From an uncultured Balneolaceae bacterium (GTDB lineage: Bacteria > Bacteroidota > Rhodothermia > Balneolales > Balneolaceae), in the NCBI GenBank assembly GCA_938091655.1, contig CALKOA010000045.1:1-52129 (forward strand): a DNA stretch of 52,129 nucleotides, in the 5' to 3' direction. Shown here piece by piece: positions 9,299-19,042 of the stretch (position 1 is the stretch's first letter; each line of letters begins with the position of its first letter). The notes under the pieces were generated by a model. That model saw only the letters and a list, made by a program, of their open reading frames with translations. It ran no database searches and was not told where the DNA came from. The position numbers and the translations under genes were made by a program.

Positions 9299-9739
9299 AT
9301 GTTACAACATATAGATTCCATCCTTGAGCGTCATCTTGATCTAAGCCAAACCTTAACTGAGGTTGCGCAAGTACTACACGCCGAATTTGAGCATTTTGAT
9401 TGGGTGGGTTTCTACCTCGATGATCAAGACAAAAAAGGCTTTTTAAAACTTGGTCCTTATATAGGGCCAGCCACCGATCATGTTTCTATTCCATATGGTA
9501 AGGGTATTTGTGGACAAGTTGCGGTCTCACTACAAACATTTGTTTCACAAGATGTGAGTGCAGAAGATAACTATATTGCCTGCAGTACCGAGGTGCAGTC
9601 GGAGATCGTAGTGCCCATTCTAAAAAATGGGGTATTTGTCGCTCAGATAGATGTTGATTCAAACACAAAGAATTCAATCACCAAAGAGCAAACCGAGCTG
9701 CTAGAAGCAATTTGCACTAAATTATCACCTCTTTTTTAA
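9299..9739 (+). CDS. GAF-domain protein, free methionine-(R)-sulfoxide reductase-like
   Basis: A small soluble single-domain GAF protein. WVGFYL, IPYGKGICGQVA, the IAC motif and SEIVVPI are diagnostic of the fRMsr/YebR group, which reduces free methionine-R-sulfoxide. That family normally has three cysteines in the active-site pocket. Two are visible here (GKGICG and IAC), but the first, usually in a GPxxGxxAC stretch, is replaced (GPYIGPATDH). Activity is therefore uncertain, or the enzyme uses a two-cysteine cycle. I chose the ATG at 9299; the frame opens at a TTG at 9242 that would add 19 residues, and family length (about 150-165) does not decide between them. Confidence 0.82.
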   Translation: MLQHIDSILERHLDLSQTLTEVAQVLHAEFEHFDWVGFYLDDQDKKGFLKLGPYIGPATDHVSIPYGKGICGQVAVSLQTFVSQDVSAEDNYIACSTEVQSEIVVPILKNGVFVAQIDVDSNTKNSITKEQTELLEAICTKLSPLF

Positions 9740-9835
9740 CGTTTTCTCTCGGTTTCTGGGACCTTAGTGTCTCTCAAAAGCTTTGGTTTTTCCAGAACCT
9801 TAGCATAGTACTGGACCCGTGTTCCTACTAAATCC

Positions 9836-10873
9836 TTAAAAAGGACACCTAGGCCCGCTAATTAACTGAATTTCGTTAATCTCATCAGGAATAATCACTC
9901 GGGTATAGGATTGATCAAGCCATTCGGTATACCACTGATCGCGAACCTGTCCTCGGAGTTCCACGTAAAAATGCTGCTCAGAAGCCCCATCAATGAGCAC
10001 GGGATAGGCGCTTGTAACGACAAGATCTTCTAAATGACCATCGAAGTACCACGTTTCACTTTCATCACACAAAACAAACTCTGGTCCTGATGGCCCCTTC
10101 ATATACCCTCGATACACATTAAAATTGTCCCGCTGTATCGTTGCATCACGTAAAGCCTTCATCTGTGCGACCATATTTAACACATCGCTGCTCGTGCTAC
10201 TCATTTCATAGGTGTCTGGGCTTAAGTGCTGATATCGTCTAAAATAATTCTCAACACGGGCCTCCACATGCAACACCCATTCATCCTCCAGCGACAAGCT
10301 ATCCCTTACCAACGAATCCGCTGGTTCTAACGTCCAGATATCAGATTGATCAAATTTCTGATATACTCGTTGCCAATCAGGTTCTTCAAACCATTCTGGT
10401 ATACAGTATTCGAATTGAGCCGTCTCCTTAAAATCTTTGCATTCTCCTTCAATAAACCAGCGAATATTATGTTGAGGTGATTCAACATCAATGGCGAGAT
10501 TTTTCTCCCAAAACAGAATATAAGCCCCCTCAATATCTTTGGTTTTTTTTATCCTCAAGGCATGATAGGGAGATATAGGCGAGCTCAATACCACCCTAAA
10601 CTCTTCCTCTTCTGCCCCTAGGGTACCTTCATACATTGCACCCCACCCCAGTGAATCGGCAATTTCTTGAGGAAAAGCTCGCGGGCTGCTTAATAGGGTC
10701 GTTGGTAACACTACGTGCTCAACCTTTGACATTTTATGTGTACTTCCGCAGGAACTAAACATGGAAACGCTAATAAACACGACAAGCGCAGTGAGGATAA
10801 CTGACTTCCTATTGGTTTGTGTTCTATTTGTGCCCTGCATATCACTGGTCTCAATTACTTCCATATTAATCAT
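9836..10873 (-). CDS. Predicted lipoprotein of unknown function
   Basis: A 345-residue protein not recognised from any family. SVILTALVVFISVSMFSSC (24-42) is a hydrophobic segment ending in a lipobox-like FSSC followed by GST, so a diacylglyceryl-modified Cys42 and envelope location are predicted. The long N-region suggests the real start may be M12 (10840). The rest is rich in W, Y, E and D and in short strand-like segments, suggesting a beta-sandwich, but no catalytic motif is evident. It starts 2 bases after the TIM-barrel gene, which lies 29 bases after lgt, so the three are probably one transcript; a lipoprotein in an lgt operon is biologically apt. Confidence 0.7.
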   Translation of the reverse strand: MINMEVIETSDMQGTNRTQTNRKSVILTALVVFISVSMFSSCGSTHKMSKVEHVVLPTTLLSSPRAFPQEIADSLGWGAMYEGTLGAEEEEFRVVLSSPISPYHALRIKKTKDIEGAYILFWEKNLAIDVESPQHNIRWFIEGECKDFKETAQFEYCIPEWFEEPDWQRVYQKFDQSDIWTLEPADSLVRDSLSLEDEWVLHVEARVENYFRRYQHLSPDTYEMSSTSSDVLNMVAQMKALRDATIQRDNFNVYRGYMKGPSGPEFVLCDESETWYFDGHLEDLVVTSAYPVLIDGASEQHFYVELRGQVRDQWYTEWLDQSYTRVIIPDEINEIQLISGPRCPF

Positions 10874-10875
10874 CG

Positions 10876-11793
10876 CTATTTAAGAGTGCACAGCTCAATG
10901 GCATTAGCTAGAGAATCAAACTTATTTTCTGCAGTAGGTAAAAATTCCTGTGCCACATAGCCCGTAAACCCAGTGTCTTGTATCGCCTGCATAATAGCTG
11001 GGTAATTTAATTCTTGGCTTTGATCAATTTCATTTCTTCCGGGTACCCCAGCCGTATGATAGTGAGCAATATAAGGGTGATATTTCTGAATCGTTGCGAT
11101 GATATCGCCTTCCATCACCTGCATGTGGTAAATATCATATAATAATTTAAAATGGTCTGAGCCTATTTTTTCGCACAAGCTTGCACCCCAAACCGTATGA
11201 TCACACTGATAATCTTTGTGGTCCACCTTAGAGTTCAACAACTCCATAACCAATGTAATCCCATATTTTTGAGCTAGAGAAACAATGGGGTCTAAACCAA
11301 TAGCGCATTGCTCCATTCCCTGCTCGTCTCCTATGCCACGCCTATTTCCAGAGAAACAAATAAGATTCTGAATGCCTAAATCGGCCAAAACAGGAATAAG
11401 CTGACTATATTCTTTTTGTAATGCCGCATGATAAGCAGGATCATTGAAACCGTTCGTTAAACTTAAGGGAACGCTATTAGCAACGGCGCAATGTAGCCCC
11501 CTCTGCTGTACTTTTTTAATATCAGGGGGATCCAGTAGCTCAATAGAATCAATTTTGAGCTCAATGGCCACTTCGCACAGTTCTTCCAGTGGCACCGAGG
11601 AATAGGTCCACCTACAAACCGAGTGTTTATATCCCTGCGCAGAAACCTTAGAACCACTCGTGTCATTGGATAGTGTTTGCTCGTTCCGCGTAAACGCCCC
11701 TTGAGCATCTGAAAAGCTAGAAATCGTAGCTTTAGCTGCTTGTATACCAAGTGCGGAGGCAAAAATACCTTTAATCGCTTTTTTTCTATCCAT
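10876..11793 (-). CDS. Exported xylose-isomerase-like TIM-barrel protein, hydroxypyruvate-isomerase related
   Basis: A 305-residue AP_endonuc_2-type TIM barrel. YDIYHMQVMEGD and HTAGVPGRNEI in the C-terminal third are strongly reminiscent of hydroxypyruvate isomerase (Hyi), and the metal-binding glutamates are likely those in VMELLNS and AQEF. Unlike cytosolic Hyi, it starts with MDRKKAIKGIFASALGIQAA, a basic and then hydrophobic stretch resembling a Tat/Sec-like leader as found on many exported sugar isomerase-epimerase proteins in FCB bacteria. The substrate is probably a keto-sugar or sugar acid, but this is inference. It sits between lgt and the lipoprotein with short gaps. Confidence 0.82.
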   Translation of the reverse strand: MDRKKAIKGIFASALGIQAAKATISSFSDAQGAFTRNEQTLSNDTSGSKVSAQGYKHSVCRWTYSSVPLEELCEVAIELKIDSIELLDPPDIKKVQQRGLHCAVANSVPLSLTNGFNDPAYHAALQKEYSQLIPVLADLGIQNLICFSGNRRGIGDEQGMEQCAIGLDPIVSLAQKYGITLVMELLNSKVDHKDYQCDHTVWGASLCEKIGSDHFKLLYDIYHMQVMEGDIIATIQKYHPYIAHYHTAGVPGRNEIDQSQELNYPAIMQAIQDTGFTGYVAQEFLPTAENKFDSLANAIELCTLK

Positions 11794-11822
11794 TTTTAAT
11801 ACCCACTTTAGCTGGTCATGAG

Positions 11823-12701
11823 TTAACTGGTCTTAAGCTGCGCTTTTTTAAGATACTTCATCAACAAGATACCAGCAATAATGACATAGGCAAGCAAACT
11901 AAGCTGCAGATTGGTCATATTTGCAAAAGCTACAAACTCTCTGTCTCCTCTTATAAATTCTAAAGCAAAGCGAAGTAACGCATAACCACCAGTATGTACA
12001 TAAAATATAATGGGCGAATTTTTGTTACTCTTCCAATATTTGTTAAATAAATAGATAACCACGGCAAGTATGGCAAAGTCCCCCAGCATTTCGTACAGCT
12101 GCGTCGGATGTAAAGGGGCCGTCATCGTAGAGCCCGCTTCTACAAGCCCTCGTTCAAATGACCATTGCCAAGCGGAAGATGAATAGGCTAATTCTGTTTC
12201 AAACGATGGGATCCATGTACCATATCGCGGGAACTGAACCCCAAACATACTGTTGGTGGCTGTTCCATAGGCGTCTCCATTTAAAAAACAACCGATACGT
12301 CCAACTGCTTGGCCTATTAAAATACCGGGTGATAGCAAAGAAAAATATTCGAAATAATTTAATTTCTTTCTTTTGGTAAAAAAATAGCCCCCTAGCATAC
12401 CCCCCAAAAGTCCCCCTGTTATACTATTGCCCGCTCCGCTTAGACTAAACAGGATGGATGGATTACTCAAGAATAGATCTAGATTCCAAAAGAGAAAATG
12501 AGAGAGCCGAGCACCTAACAAAGCCCCCAAAATAGACCAAGTCACCAAGCCTTCAAACCATTCTGTTTTGCCTCCGTTGGCTTTTACCCACCTATAACAG
12601 ACATATACCCCAAGACCTATCGAGATCAAAAAGTAAAGACCTTCATAAAAATAGATTTGATTGAAGCCTATATCTAAATGGATGGGAAACATGATAATCA
12701 A
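11823..12701 (-). CDS. lgt: Prolipoprotein diacylglyceryl transferase
   Basis: Inner-membrane enzyme that moves diacylglycerol from phosphatidylglycerol to the lipobox cysteine of prolipoproteins. The 292 residues hold about seven transmembrane helices. The Lgt signature is recognisable as GQAVGRIGCFLNGDAYG (about 149-165; canonical GRxGNFxNxExxG, here Cys for Asn and Asp for Glu), and HPTQLYE follows near residue 198. LARLSHFLFW-type helix and FALEFIRGDRE near the C-terminus are also typical. The start may be M4 (12692), giving the usual short periplasmic N-terminus. It lies upstream of a predicted lipoprotein gene. Confidence 0.93.
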   Translation of the reverse strand: MIIMFPIHLDIGFNQIYFYEGLYFLISIGLGVYVCYRWVKANGGKTEWFEGLVTWSILGALLGARLSHFLFWNLDLFLSNPSILFSLSGAGNSITGGLLGGMLGGYFFTKRKKLNYFEYFSLLSPGILIGQAVGRIGCFLNGDAYGTATNSMFGVQFPRYGTWIPSFETELAYSSSAWQWSFERGLVEAGSTMTAPLHPTQLYEMLGDFAILAVVIYLFNKYWKSNKNSPIIFYVHTGGYALLRFALEFIRGDREFVAFANMTNLQLSLLAYVIIAGILLMKYLKKAQLKTS

Positions 12702-12839
12702 AGGTTAGTTTGGGCGCTTCGTTTATAGCCACTTTTTTTAGTTCTTCCTTAATAATACTGAAAGCACATTTATGATGGTATTATCAATTTAAGAGGAATC
12801 GTCTCTTAATGTATCCACCTGAATACACCAATTCTTCTA

Positions 12840-15779
12840 TTATAATTGCCCTAGTCCTTTCAAATAATCTTTTAAGAAGCGGCCTGTGTGGCTATCATTC
12901 GTGGCCATTATTTCTTCAGGTGTTCCCTCTGCTACCACTTGTCCACCCCTAAATCCGCCGTCTGGACCTACATCAATTACCCAGTCGGCACTCTTTATGA
13001 CATCGAGATTATGCTCGATAATAATTACCGAGTGCCCGGCCTCAACTAATTCGTTGAAGGCTTTGAGTAACTTAGCAACATCATCGAAATGAAGGCCAGT
13101 GGTTGGTTCGTCAAAGAAATAAACGGTGTGTTCATGGCTTGTTTTGGTTAAAAACCGTGCCAATTTGACCCGCTGAGCCTCTCCACCGGAAAGGGTGGTC
13201 GCGCTTTGACCTAAGGTAAGATACCCTAACCCCACTTTTTCTAGGGGTTCTAGTTTTTTCACAATATTTGGCTCATCCACAAAAAAGTCAATGGCTTCTG
13301 ATATAGGCATGTTTAAAACCTGCTCAACGCTTCTACCTCGGTAGTGTACCTGCAGAATATCCTTCCGAAACCGAGCACCGTTGCATTCTTCGCAAATGAG
13401 CTCTATGTCTGCCATGAATTGCATTTCAATCTTTTGAACCCCTTCACCCTGGCAGCTTTCGCAACGACCACCTGGCACGTTAAAACTAAAGTGACCAGGA
13501 GTATAGCCCATGATTTTAGCTTGCCTAGTGCTTGCAAAAACATCTCGTATACCGTCGAAAGCCTTTGTATAGGTAGCTGGGTTTGATCGAGAAGATCGCC
13601 CAATTGGGGATTGATCGACCATTTCAACATGATGAACCCTCCCCATCCCTGTTAAGGACCGGTGGCGCCCCACTGTTTCGTTATAATTGCCAAAATGCTT
13701 TTTTATCCCTTTATACACTGTATCGTGCACAAGGGTTGATTTTCCTGATCCTGAAACCCCGGTTACTACCAGCAATAACCCAAGTGGGATGTTCACATCC
13801 ACATTTTTCAGATTATGCTCGCTTGCTCCCTTCAACTCTAAGAAATGACCTGAACCTGAGCGTCGTTGAGCAGGTACGGGGATGAGCGCTTGTCCACTCA
13901 AATAACGACCTGTTAAGGTTGGGGCCTCCAATAATTGAGGGTATGCCCCCTCAAAAACCACTTCACCCCCAAGCACCCCAGCAAATGGCCCAATATCGAT
14001 AATATGGTCTGCAGCTCGCATCATTTCACTGTCATGCTCAACTACCAGCACCGTATTTCCAATGTCTCGAAGAGATTCTAGAATTTTAATAAGTCGGTCA
14101 TTATCCCTGGGATGTAGACCTATGGTGGGTTCATCGAGGACGTATAAACTACCTATTAAAGAACTTCCCAAAGCGTTTGCTAAACTTATTCGTTGTGACT
14201 CTCCACCGCTCAGGGTATTGGCTAGCCTGTCAAGAGTTAGATAATCTAAGCCAACCTCAACCAAATATTTAAGTCGTTTTTTTATCTCGTACACCAATTG
14301 TCCAGCAACACCTAGTTCGAATTCACTTAACTTAAGTTCATCAAAATACTTCTTTGCATGACCAATGGTTAATTCAGAGACCTCACCAAGGTGCATCTCA
14401 CCCACTCGTACATACTGTGCATCTTTTCTAATGCGATACCCTTCACATTCTGAGCAACGACTATATCCTCTATAACGAGCATACAGTACTCGCATATGTA
14501 CTTTATAATTTTGTGATCGTACCTGATCAAAGAAAGCGTGAATACCGATGTACTCATCCTTTCCTTTCCATAGCGCTCGCTTAACCTCTTTCGATAGCTC
14601 ACGGTAAGGTAGATCAATAGGCCATCGTTCGCGCGCAGCCACTCGGATTAGGTCACGTAAATGCTGTGAAAATTTAGGAGAGTCAAAAGGAGCGATGGTA
14701 TTGTTTCTAATACTTTTCTCGTGATCAGGTATGACAAGATTCTCATCTATCCCGGCCACCCGACCAAAGCCTTCGCATTGAGAACAAGCACCAAATGGAT
14801 TGTTGAATGAGAACATTTGTGGCGTTGGCTCTACAAACTCCATACCATCACGCTCAAAACGTTCACTAAAGGGCTGTTCCTGTTCCCCCCGAATCTTAAT
14901 AGAGGCTTTACCTAGACCTTGCCTAAATGCGGTTTCAAGGGAATCTGCCATGCGAGATCTAGTGGTATCATCGGATTTATTGACCAGTCGATCGACCAAT
15001 ACTCTGTAATCGCTGGGGCGGTGATTATCAGGTAACACTAGATGATCATTGTTCGCTTGTGAAGAGTTTTTTTTCGCCGCTCTGGCTGATTTTGTCTCTG
15101 ACTTTTTACCCGTTTCTTTCCCCTCACCCTCTATTTGGGATGGTGGAGTTAAGGTGCTAATATCCAACACTTCTTCTGTTTCCATGTGCAATAGCCGAGT
15201 AAAACCTTTCTCCTTCAGTAGTTTTAACTCATCGCTAATCGAATGACTGCCGTGATCAGGAATAGGATACAGCACATAGAATCGAATGCCTTCCTCAAGT
15301 TTCTCTTCAATATAATTAACCACATCCCCTGGTGTATCTTTTGTGACTAATTCACCCGATTTCGGACTATAGGTTTTTCCGATGCGTGCAAATAACAAAC
15401 GTAAATAATCATAAATTTCTGTGGTCGTACCAACTGTTGAACGAGGATTGGATGAGGTGGTTTTTTGTTGAATGGCCATGGCTGGAGAGATGCCATGAAT
15501 ATGATCTACCTCCGGCTTATCCATCCTCTCTAGGAATTGCCGAGCATAACTAGATAGGCTTTCAACATATCGTCTTTGCCCTTCGGCGTATATAGTGTCA
15601 AAGGCTAAACTAGACTTTCCAGAGCCGGAAACCCCGGTTATAACCGTTAGACTATTCCGAGGTATTTGAACCTCAATATTCTTCAGATTATGCGTTCGCG
15701 CACCTTGTACTACGATAGGTCGCGACTTTTGTCGGTTATCTTTCTTTTGGCTGGTATGTTCCGTGGCTTGTTTAGGCAC
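12840..15779 (-). CDS. uvrA: Excinuclease ABC subunit A
   Basis: Damage-recognition ATPase of nucleotide excision repair. The 979 residues contain two ABC ATPase modules: Walker A GVSGSGKSSLAFDTIYAEG at about 49-67 and GVSGSGKSTLVHDTVY near 678, with signature motifs LSGGESQR and LSGGEAQR. CxxC pairs in CSQCEGFGR, CSECEGY, and CESCQGEG/CEECNGARF are the zinc-binding modules. A low-complexity, Lys/Glu/Ser-rich insert at about 211-245 (GEGKETGKKSETKSARAAKK) accounts for the extra length over the usual 940-950. It starts 35 bases after comEC on the same strand, suggesting co-transcription. Confidence 0.97.
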   Translation of the reverse strand: MPKQATEHTSQKKDNRQKSRPIVVQGARTHNLKNIEVQIPRNSLTVITGVSGSGKSSLAFDTIYAEGQRRYVESLSSYARQFLERMDKPEVDHIHGISPAMAIQQKTTSSNPRSTVGTTTEIYDYLRLLFARIGKTYSPKSGELVTKDTPGDVVNYIEEKLEEGIRFYVLYPIPDHGSHSISDELKLLKEKGFTRLLHMETEEVLDISTLTPPSQIEGEGKETGKKSETKSARAAKKNSSQANNDHLVLPDNHRPSDYRVLVDRLVNKSDDTTRSRMADSLETAFRQGLGKASIKIRGEQEQPFSERFERDGMEFVEPTPQMFSFNNPFGACSQCEGFGRVAGIDENLVIPDHEKSIRNNTIAPFDSPKFSQHLRDLIRVAARERWPIDLPYRELSKEVKRALWKGKDEYIGIHAFFDQVRSQNYKVHMRVLYARYRGYSRCSECEGYRIRKDAQYVRVGEMHLGEVSELTIGHAKKYFDELKLSEFELGVAGQLVYEIKKRLKYLVEVGLDYLTLDRLANTLSGGESQRISLANALGSSLIGSLYVLDEPTIGLHPRDNDRLIKILESLRDIGNTVLVVEHDSEMMRAADHIIDIGPFAGVLGGEVVFEGAYPQLLEAPTLTGRYLSGQALIPVPAQRRSGSGHFLELKGASEHNLKNVDVNIPLGLLLVVTGVSGSGKSTLVHDTVYKGIKKHFGNYNETVGRHRSLTGMGRVHHVEMVDQSPIGRSSRSNPATYTKAFDGIRDVFASTRQAKIMGYTPGHFSFNVPGGRCESCQGEGVQKIEMQFMADIELICEECNGARFRKDILQVHYRGRSVEQVLNMPISEAIDFFVDEPNIVKKLEPLEKVGLGYLTLGQSATTLSGGEAQRVKLARFLTKTSHEHTVYFFDEPTTGLHFDDVAKLLKAFNELVEAGHSVIIIEHNLDVIKSADWVIDVGPDGGFRGGQVVAEGTPEEIMATNDSHTGRFLKDYLKGLGQL

Positions 15780-15814
15780 TAGCTCTCGTTCACTCCTGAT
15801 AGTATGCTAATTAG

Positions 15815-18793
15815 TCAATCCTGAAAGATAGCATTTTCATGGGCCTTATCTAAGCTGTTTATCGGTATTTTATTTCGCTTTTTTCTGTATTTCCAGTCAA
15901 AATGAACCCATTCTTTTCCATCCGACTCTAAAAACAAGGCCTCTCTTTCACGCAAATCCCAGAGGGTTATTTGGTTATTTTTTAACCGGTCAAATACCAC
16001 CGGTGAGGGATGCGAGTAACGATTGTTAATGCCTGCCGATATGACCGCATAATTGGGCAATACCCTACCTAACAAACCGGCTGAGCTGCTGGTTTTACTA
16101 CCATGATGGCCAATTTTTATAATTTGTGCTGCAAGAGTGGAATCGTACGTAGCTATTAGTTCTTTTTCTAATTCGATCTCCGCATCCCCCATAAGTAAAA
16201 CTGCGGTATCATCGTATTGTAGATGCACGGTGATAGAAGAATTATTCACGGTGGTTGAATATGGGCTAAGGCTAGGGCTTAGTATTCGGATTAGTACCCT
16301 TGGATCTAAATTAAGGGTCTCACCTTGCTTAAGCATGAGCACCGGAATTTCCATGGATTGAGCCGTTTCCAGCCATTCGCTATGTGTGTTTGATGCGTAT
16401 GGATAACCGCTATGAGCTATTTGTCGCACCCTCCCTTGTTCTATTAGGGTTTTGCTACTACCTATATGATCGGCATGGGGATGGGAATGAATTAATAGGT
16501 CAATGGCATCAATGTCGAGTTTATCCAGGGTTGCAATGATGCTACGGCTATTAGAGCGTCCAGCATACCAAGCCGGTCCTGAGTCAACAAGTAGGCTTTT
16601 CCCATTGGGCAACTGTACTAGAGTTGCATCACCCTGACCCACATGTAAAAAGATTACACGCAGCGTAGGGCTTGTCCAACGTAGATTGAATACGAACAAT
16701 CCCATCATCATAACAAAAACAACCATAACCAAACTCATCGATAATGGGGACCTGCTACTTGCTAAACTCCTTTTCCTGCCATGCCCACCAAATCCTTGGA
16801 TTGGAACCCTTGCAAAGGGGCGATTTATGACCAACCGGTCTACTGATTTGACCTGTATCCATTTCGACCATCTAACCAGGCCCACATATAATGAGGCAAT
16901 AGTAACGGCTACCAGCACAATCCACAAACTAGAGGCCATTCGCGGTACCTCCAACCAGCTACCCGGTAGCTCCACCATGCCCGCACCCCACCTTAAGCTT
17001 AGGTCAAACAAACTGTCTAAAGGGCGCAATAGTAGCGAAAAGGCTTGTTCATTAGGCCAAATCAAGCGAAGATAGCTTCCTATCATTGCCAATGGTAAGC
17101 AGAGTGAAAGTAAAGGCAGAAAGAAGGCATTTACCCATGGCCCAATGACCGAAAAAACATCGAAATACGTTAATTGTAACGGTAAAAGAGCCACTTGAAG
17201 GGTAAAGGAAATAAAAAATGAGGTAATTATGGTCTTAAAAGTCATGCTCACTAATCGGCGCCACAATGATAACCCGGATAATGGATGTTTCGATGATCCC
17301 CATCTTTTTGAGAATAACTGCTCCAATTCTGGGTAAGCAAGTAGTAAAAAGCTCACCGCTAGATAAGATAGCTGAAAACCCGGGGCAAATAACTGGTTTG
17401 GATCGCTAAGTAACAAGAAAAATGCAGACCATGCCATACTATTTATGGGGTTAACCTGTTGAAAGAACAATAATGTACCCACATAAAAAACCGCCATCAT
17501 CGTTGCCCTTTTTACAGAAACGCTGCCTCCCGTAAACGAAGCATATAAAAACATAGCCCCCATAAAAAACCCGAAGAACAGAGCTTTTTTTATAACCAGC
17601 ATCCCCCTAAACCTGCCAATTATGTACACACTACGCCGGTTGGAACGGCGACTACTGGTAAATAGTAACCCTGACTGTCCACCAGATTCATACCTTGGCT
17701 TATGATTAAGCCTACGGAGTAAAAGAAAGAACGGGGCCGCCACAAAACCTACATGCAAACCGGAGACAGCCATTATGTGAGAAAGACCTAATTTTGCAAA
17801 TATTTCTCGATGATGCGATGGTATTTCGTGTTTATACCCCCAAATAATACCCGCTAGTAACTCTTTATACCTAACCCCATGAACTCCCCCCGTTAGGTCC
17901 GCTATACCCTGAGGTCGAACTTCACTAATTCCTAGTTTTTTAGATGTGTTTACATCATCCAGCCAGACCCCCAATAATGATGCTTGAAGTTGTATGTTGC
18001 TATTTTTTAAAGAAGCTAGTTGATCAAAATCTCCTGGGTTCATACGCTCTTGACGAACAAAACCTTGCACTAAAAAAAGCCCCTTATTTTTGAGTAATTC
18101 CTGTCCTACAGTGGGCAGAGGTGATTGATCTGACCACATAATTTGCTCTAACCAATCATCCTGAACTAAGCTTGGCACCCCCTTAATCTCAACTGAGTCT
18201 GAACGGTCTATCTCGGGCACTGCTTGTGTGGTATAAGCCCAAATCTGTATCGGCCTTGCAAGGCGCTTACTAAACGCTAATTCTGACTCAAAGGCTCGCA
18301 TCTTATCTGCGCGTATGGTGTATCGAAATGCTTGCTTATTTTTGGTTGGGACCACCTCCATTATTTCACCTTCTACCACGCTTAATGCTCCTTCTCGTAA
18401 CTGCTGATGGCCTAAGGCCGTTATTTCCGCTTCGATTTGCTGCCATAATCCCGCGTGAAACAACCCACTTAGAACTAGCAGTACTGCGTATATCACATTT
18501 TTATTGACTCGTCTTTGAAAGAGCTTATGTTTCGGCCTGTTTATACATACATTCAATATTTTTATCTTAAGCCTTCCTTGGGTTAATGCTCTTTTCATCA
18601 GCTTTCCATGTTTCATTTGGTCCGTTAATAGGTATAAGGTGATGAGTAGTTGAGCGGCCAATACCAAGAGCACGACTCCTATACCTGCGTACATCGCTTT
18701 TTCATCCATCACAAATGAGTAGAAGGCCCATTTATGAAGAACTATACCGAGCATATATAACAGTAGAATCCTAAGCGCTGGTTGGGTATTCAT
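15815..18793 (-). CDS. comEC: ComEC/Rec2 DNA-uptake channel with metallo-beta-lactamase domain
   Basis: An inner-membrane protein proposed to carry single-stranded DNA into the cytoplasm in natural transformation. The 992 residues comprise N-terminal helices with a DUF4131-like soluble region (about 130-300), the competence domain from about 310 (LGLSHIMAVSGLHVGFV is diagnostic) to about 640, and a C-terminal metallo-beta-lactamase domain (IFLHVGQGDATLVQLPNG, then HSHPHADHIG near 768, GDAEIELEKEL and KIGHHGSKTSS). All three standard parts are present, so it looks functional. It is longer than many homologues (about 750-850) because of basic linkers near residues 90 and 370. uvrA follows 35 bases downstream. 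Confidence 0.94.
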   Translation of the reverse strand: MNTQPALRILLLYMLGIVLHKWAFYSFVMDEKAMYAGIGVVLLVLAAQLLITLYLLTDQMKHGKLMKRALTQGRLKIKILNVCINRPKHKLFQRRVNKNVIYAVLLVLSGLFHAGLWQQIEAEITALGHQQLREGALSVVEGEIMEVVPTKNKQAFRYTIRADKMRAFESELAFSKRLARPIQIWAYTTQAVPEIDRSDSVEIKGVPSLVQDDWLEQIMWSDQSPLPTVGQELLKNKGLFLVQGFVRQERMNPGDFDQLASLKNSNIQLQASLLGVWLDDVNTSKKLGISEVRPQGIADLTGGVHGVRYKELLAGIIWGYKHEIPSHHREIFAKLGLSHIMAVSGLHVGFVAAPFFLLLRRLNHKPRYESGGQSGLLFTSSRRSNRRSVYIIGRFRGMLVIKKALFFGFFMGAMFLYASFTGGSVSVKRATMMAVFYVGTLLFFQQVNPINSMAWSAFFLLLSDPNQLFAPGFQLSYLAVSFLLLAYPELEQLFSKRWGSSKHPLSGLSLWRRLVSMTFKTIITSFFISFTLQVALLPLQLTYFDVFSVIGPWVNAFFLPLLSLCLPLAMIGSYLRLIWPNEQAFSLLLRPLDSLFDLSLRWGAGMVELPGSWLEVPRMASSLWIVLVAVTIASLYVGLVRWSKWIQVKSVDRLVINRPFARVPIQGFGGHGRKRSLASSRSPLSMSLVMVVFVMMMGLFVFNLRWTSPTLRVIFLHVGQGDATLVQLPNGKSLLVDSGPAWYAGRSNSRSIIATLDKLDIDAIDLLIHSHPHADHIGSSKTLIEQGRVRQIAHSGYPYASNTHSEWLETAQSMEIPVLMLKQGETLNLDPRVLIRILSPSLSPYSTTVNNSSITVHLQYDDTAVLLMGDAEIELEKELIATYDSTLAAQIIKIGHHGSKTSSSAGLLGRVLPNYAVISAGINNRYSHPSPVVFDRLKNNQITLWDLREREALFLESDGKEWVHFDWKYRKKRNKIPINSLDKAHENAIFQD

Positions 18794-19042
18794 TTCTTTC
18801 TGTACTTGGGTAATAAATTGAGTTTGGTATCACGCAACCTGTTGAGGTGTGCTGACGTTGCTTTTTTGATGCAGCTTCATGGGTGTTTTTTGTGCTTTGT
18901 TTGTAGTAACCAGTAGACCTTAGTCGTAAATTAGCCTTACGTTAAATTTTGTTCGCCTGTATAGTATTACTGATTTGGTCTTGGTGATTGATGCTAATTT
19001 TTGCGTAATTCCATGCATCTAACTTTAATAAACGTTGCGGCT

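Noticed and set aside
14369-15246. Several open frames antisense to uvrA
   Set aside because: They track uvrA codon structure on the other strand and have no recognisable domains; shadows of the real gene.
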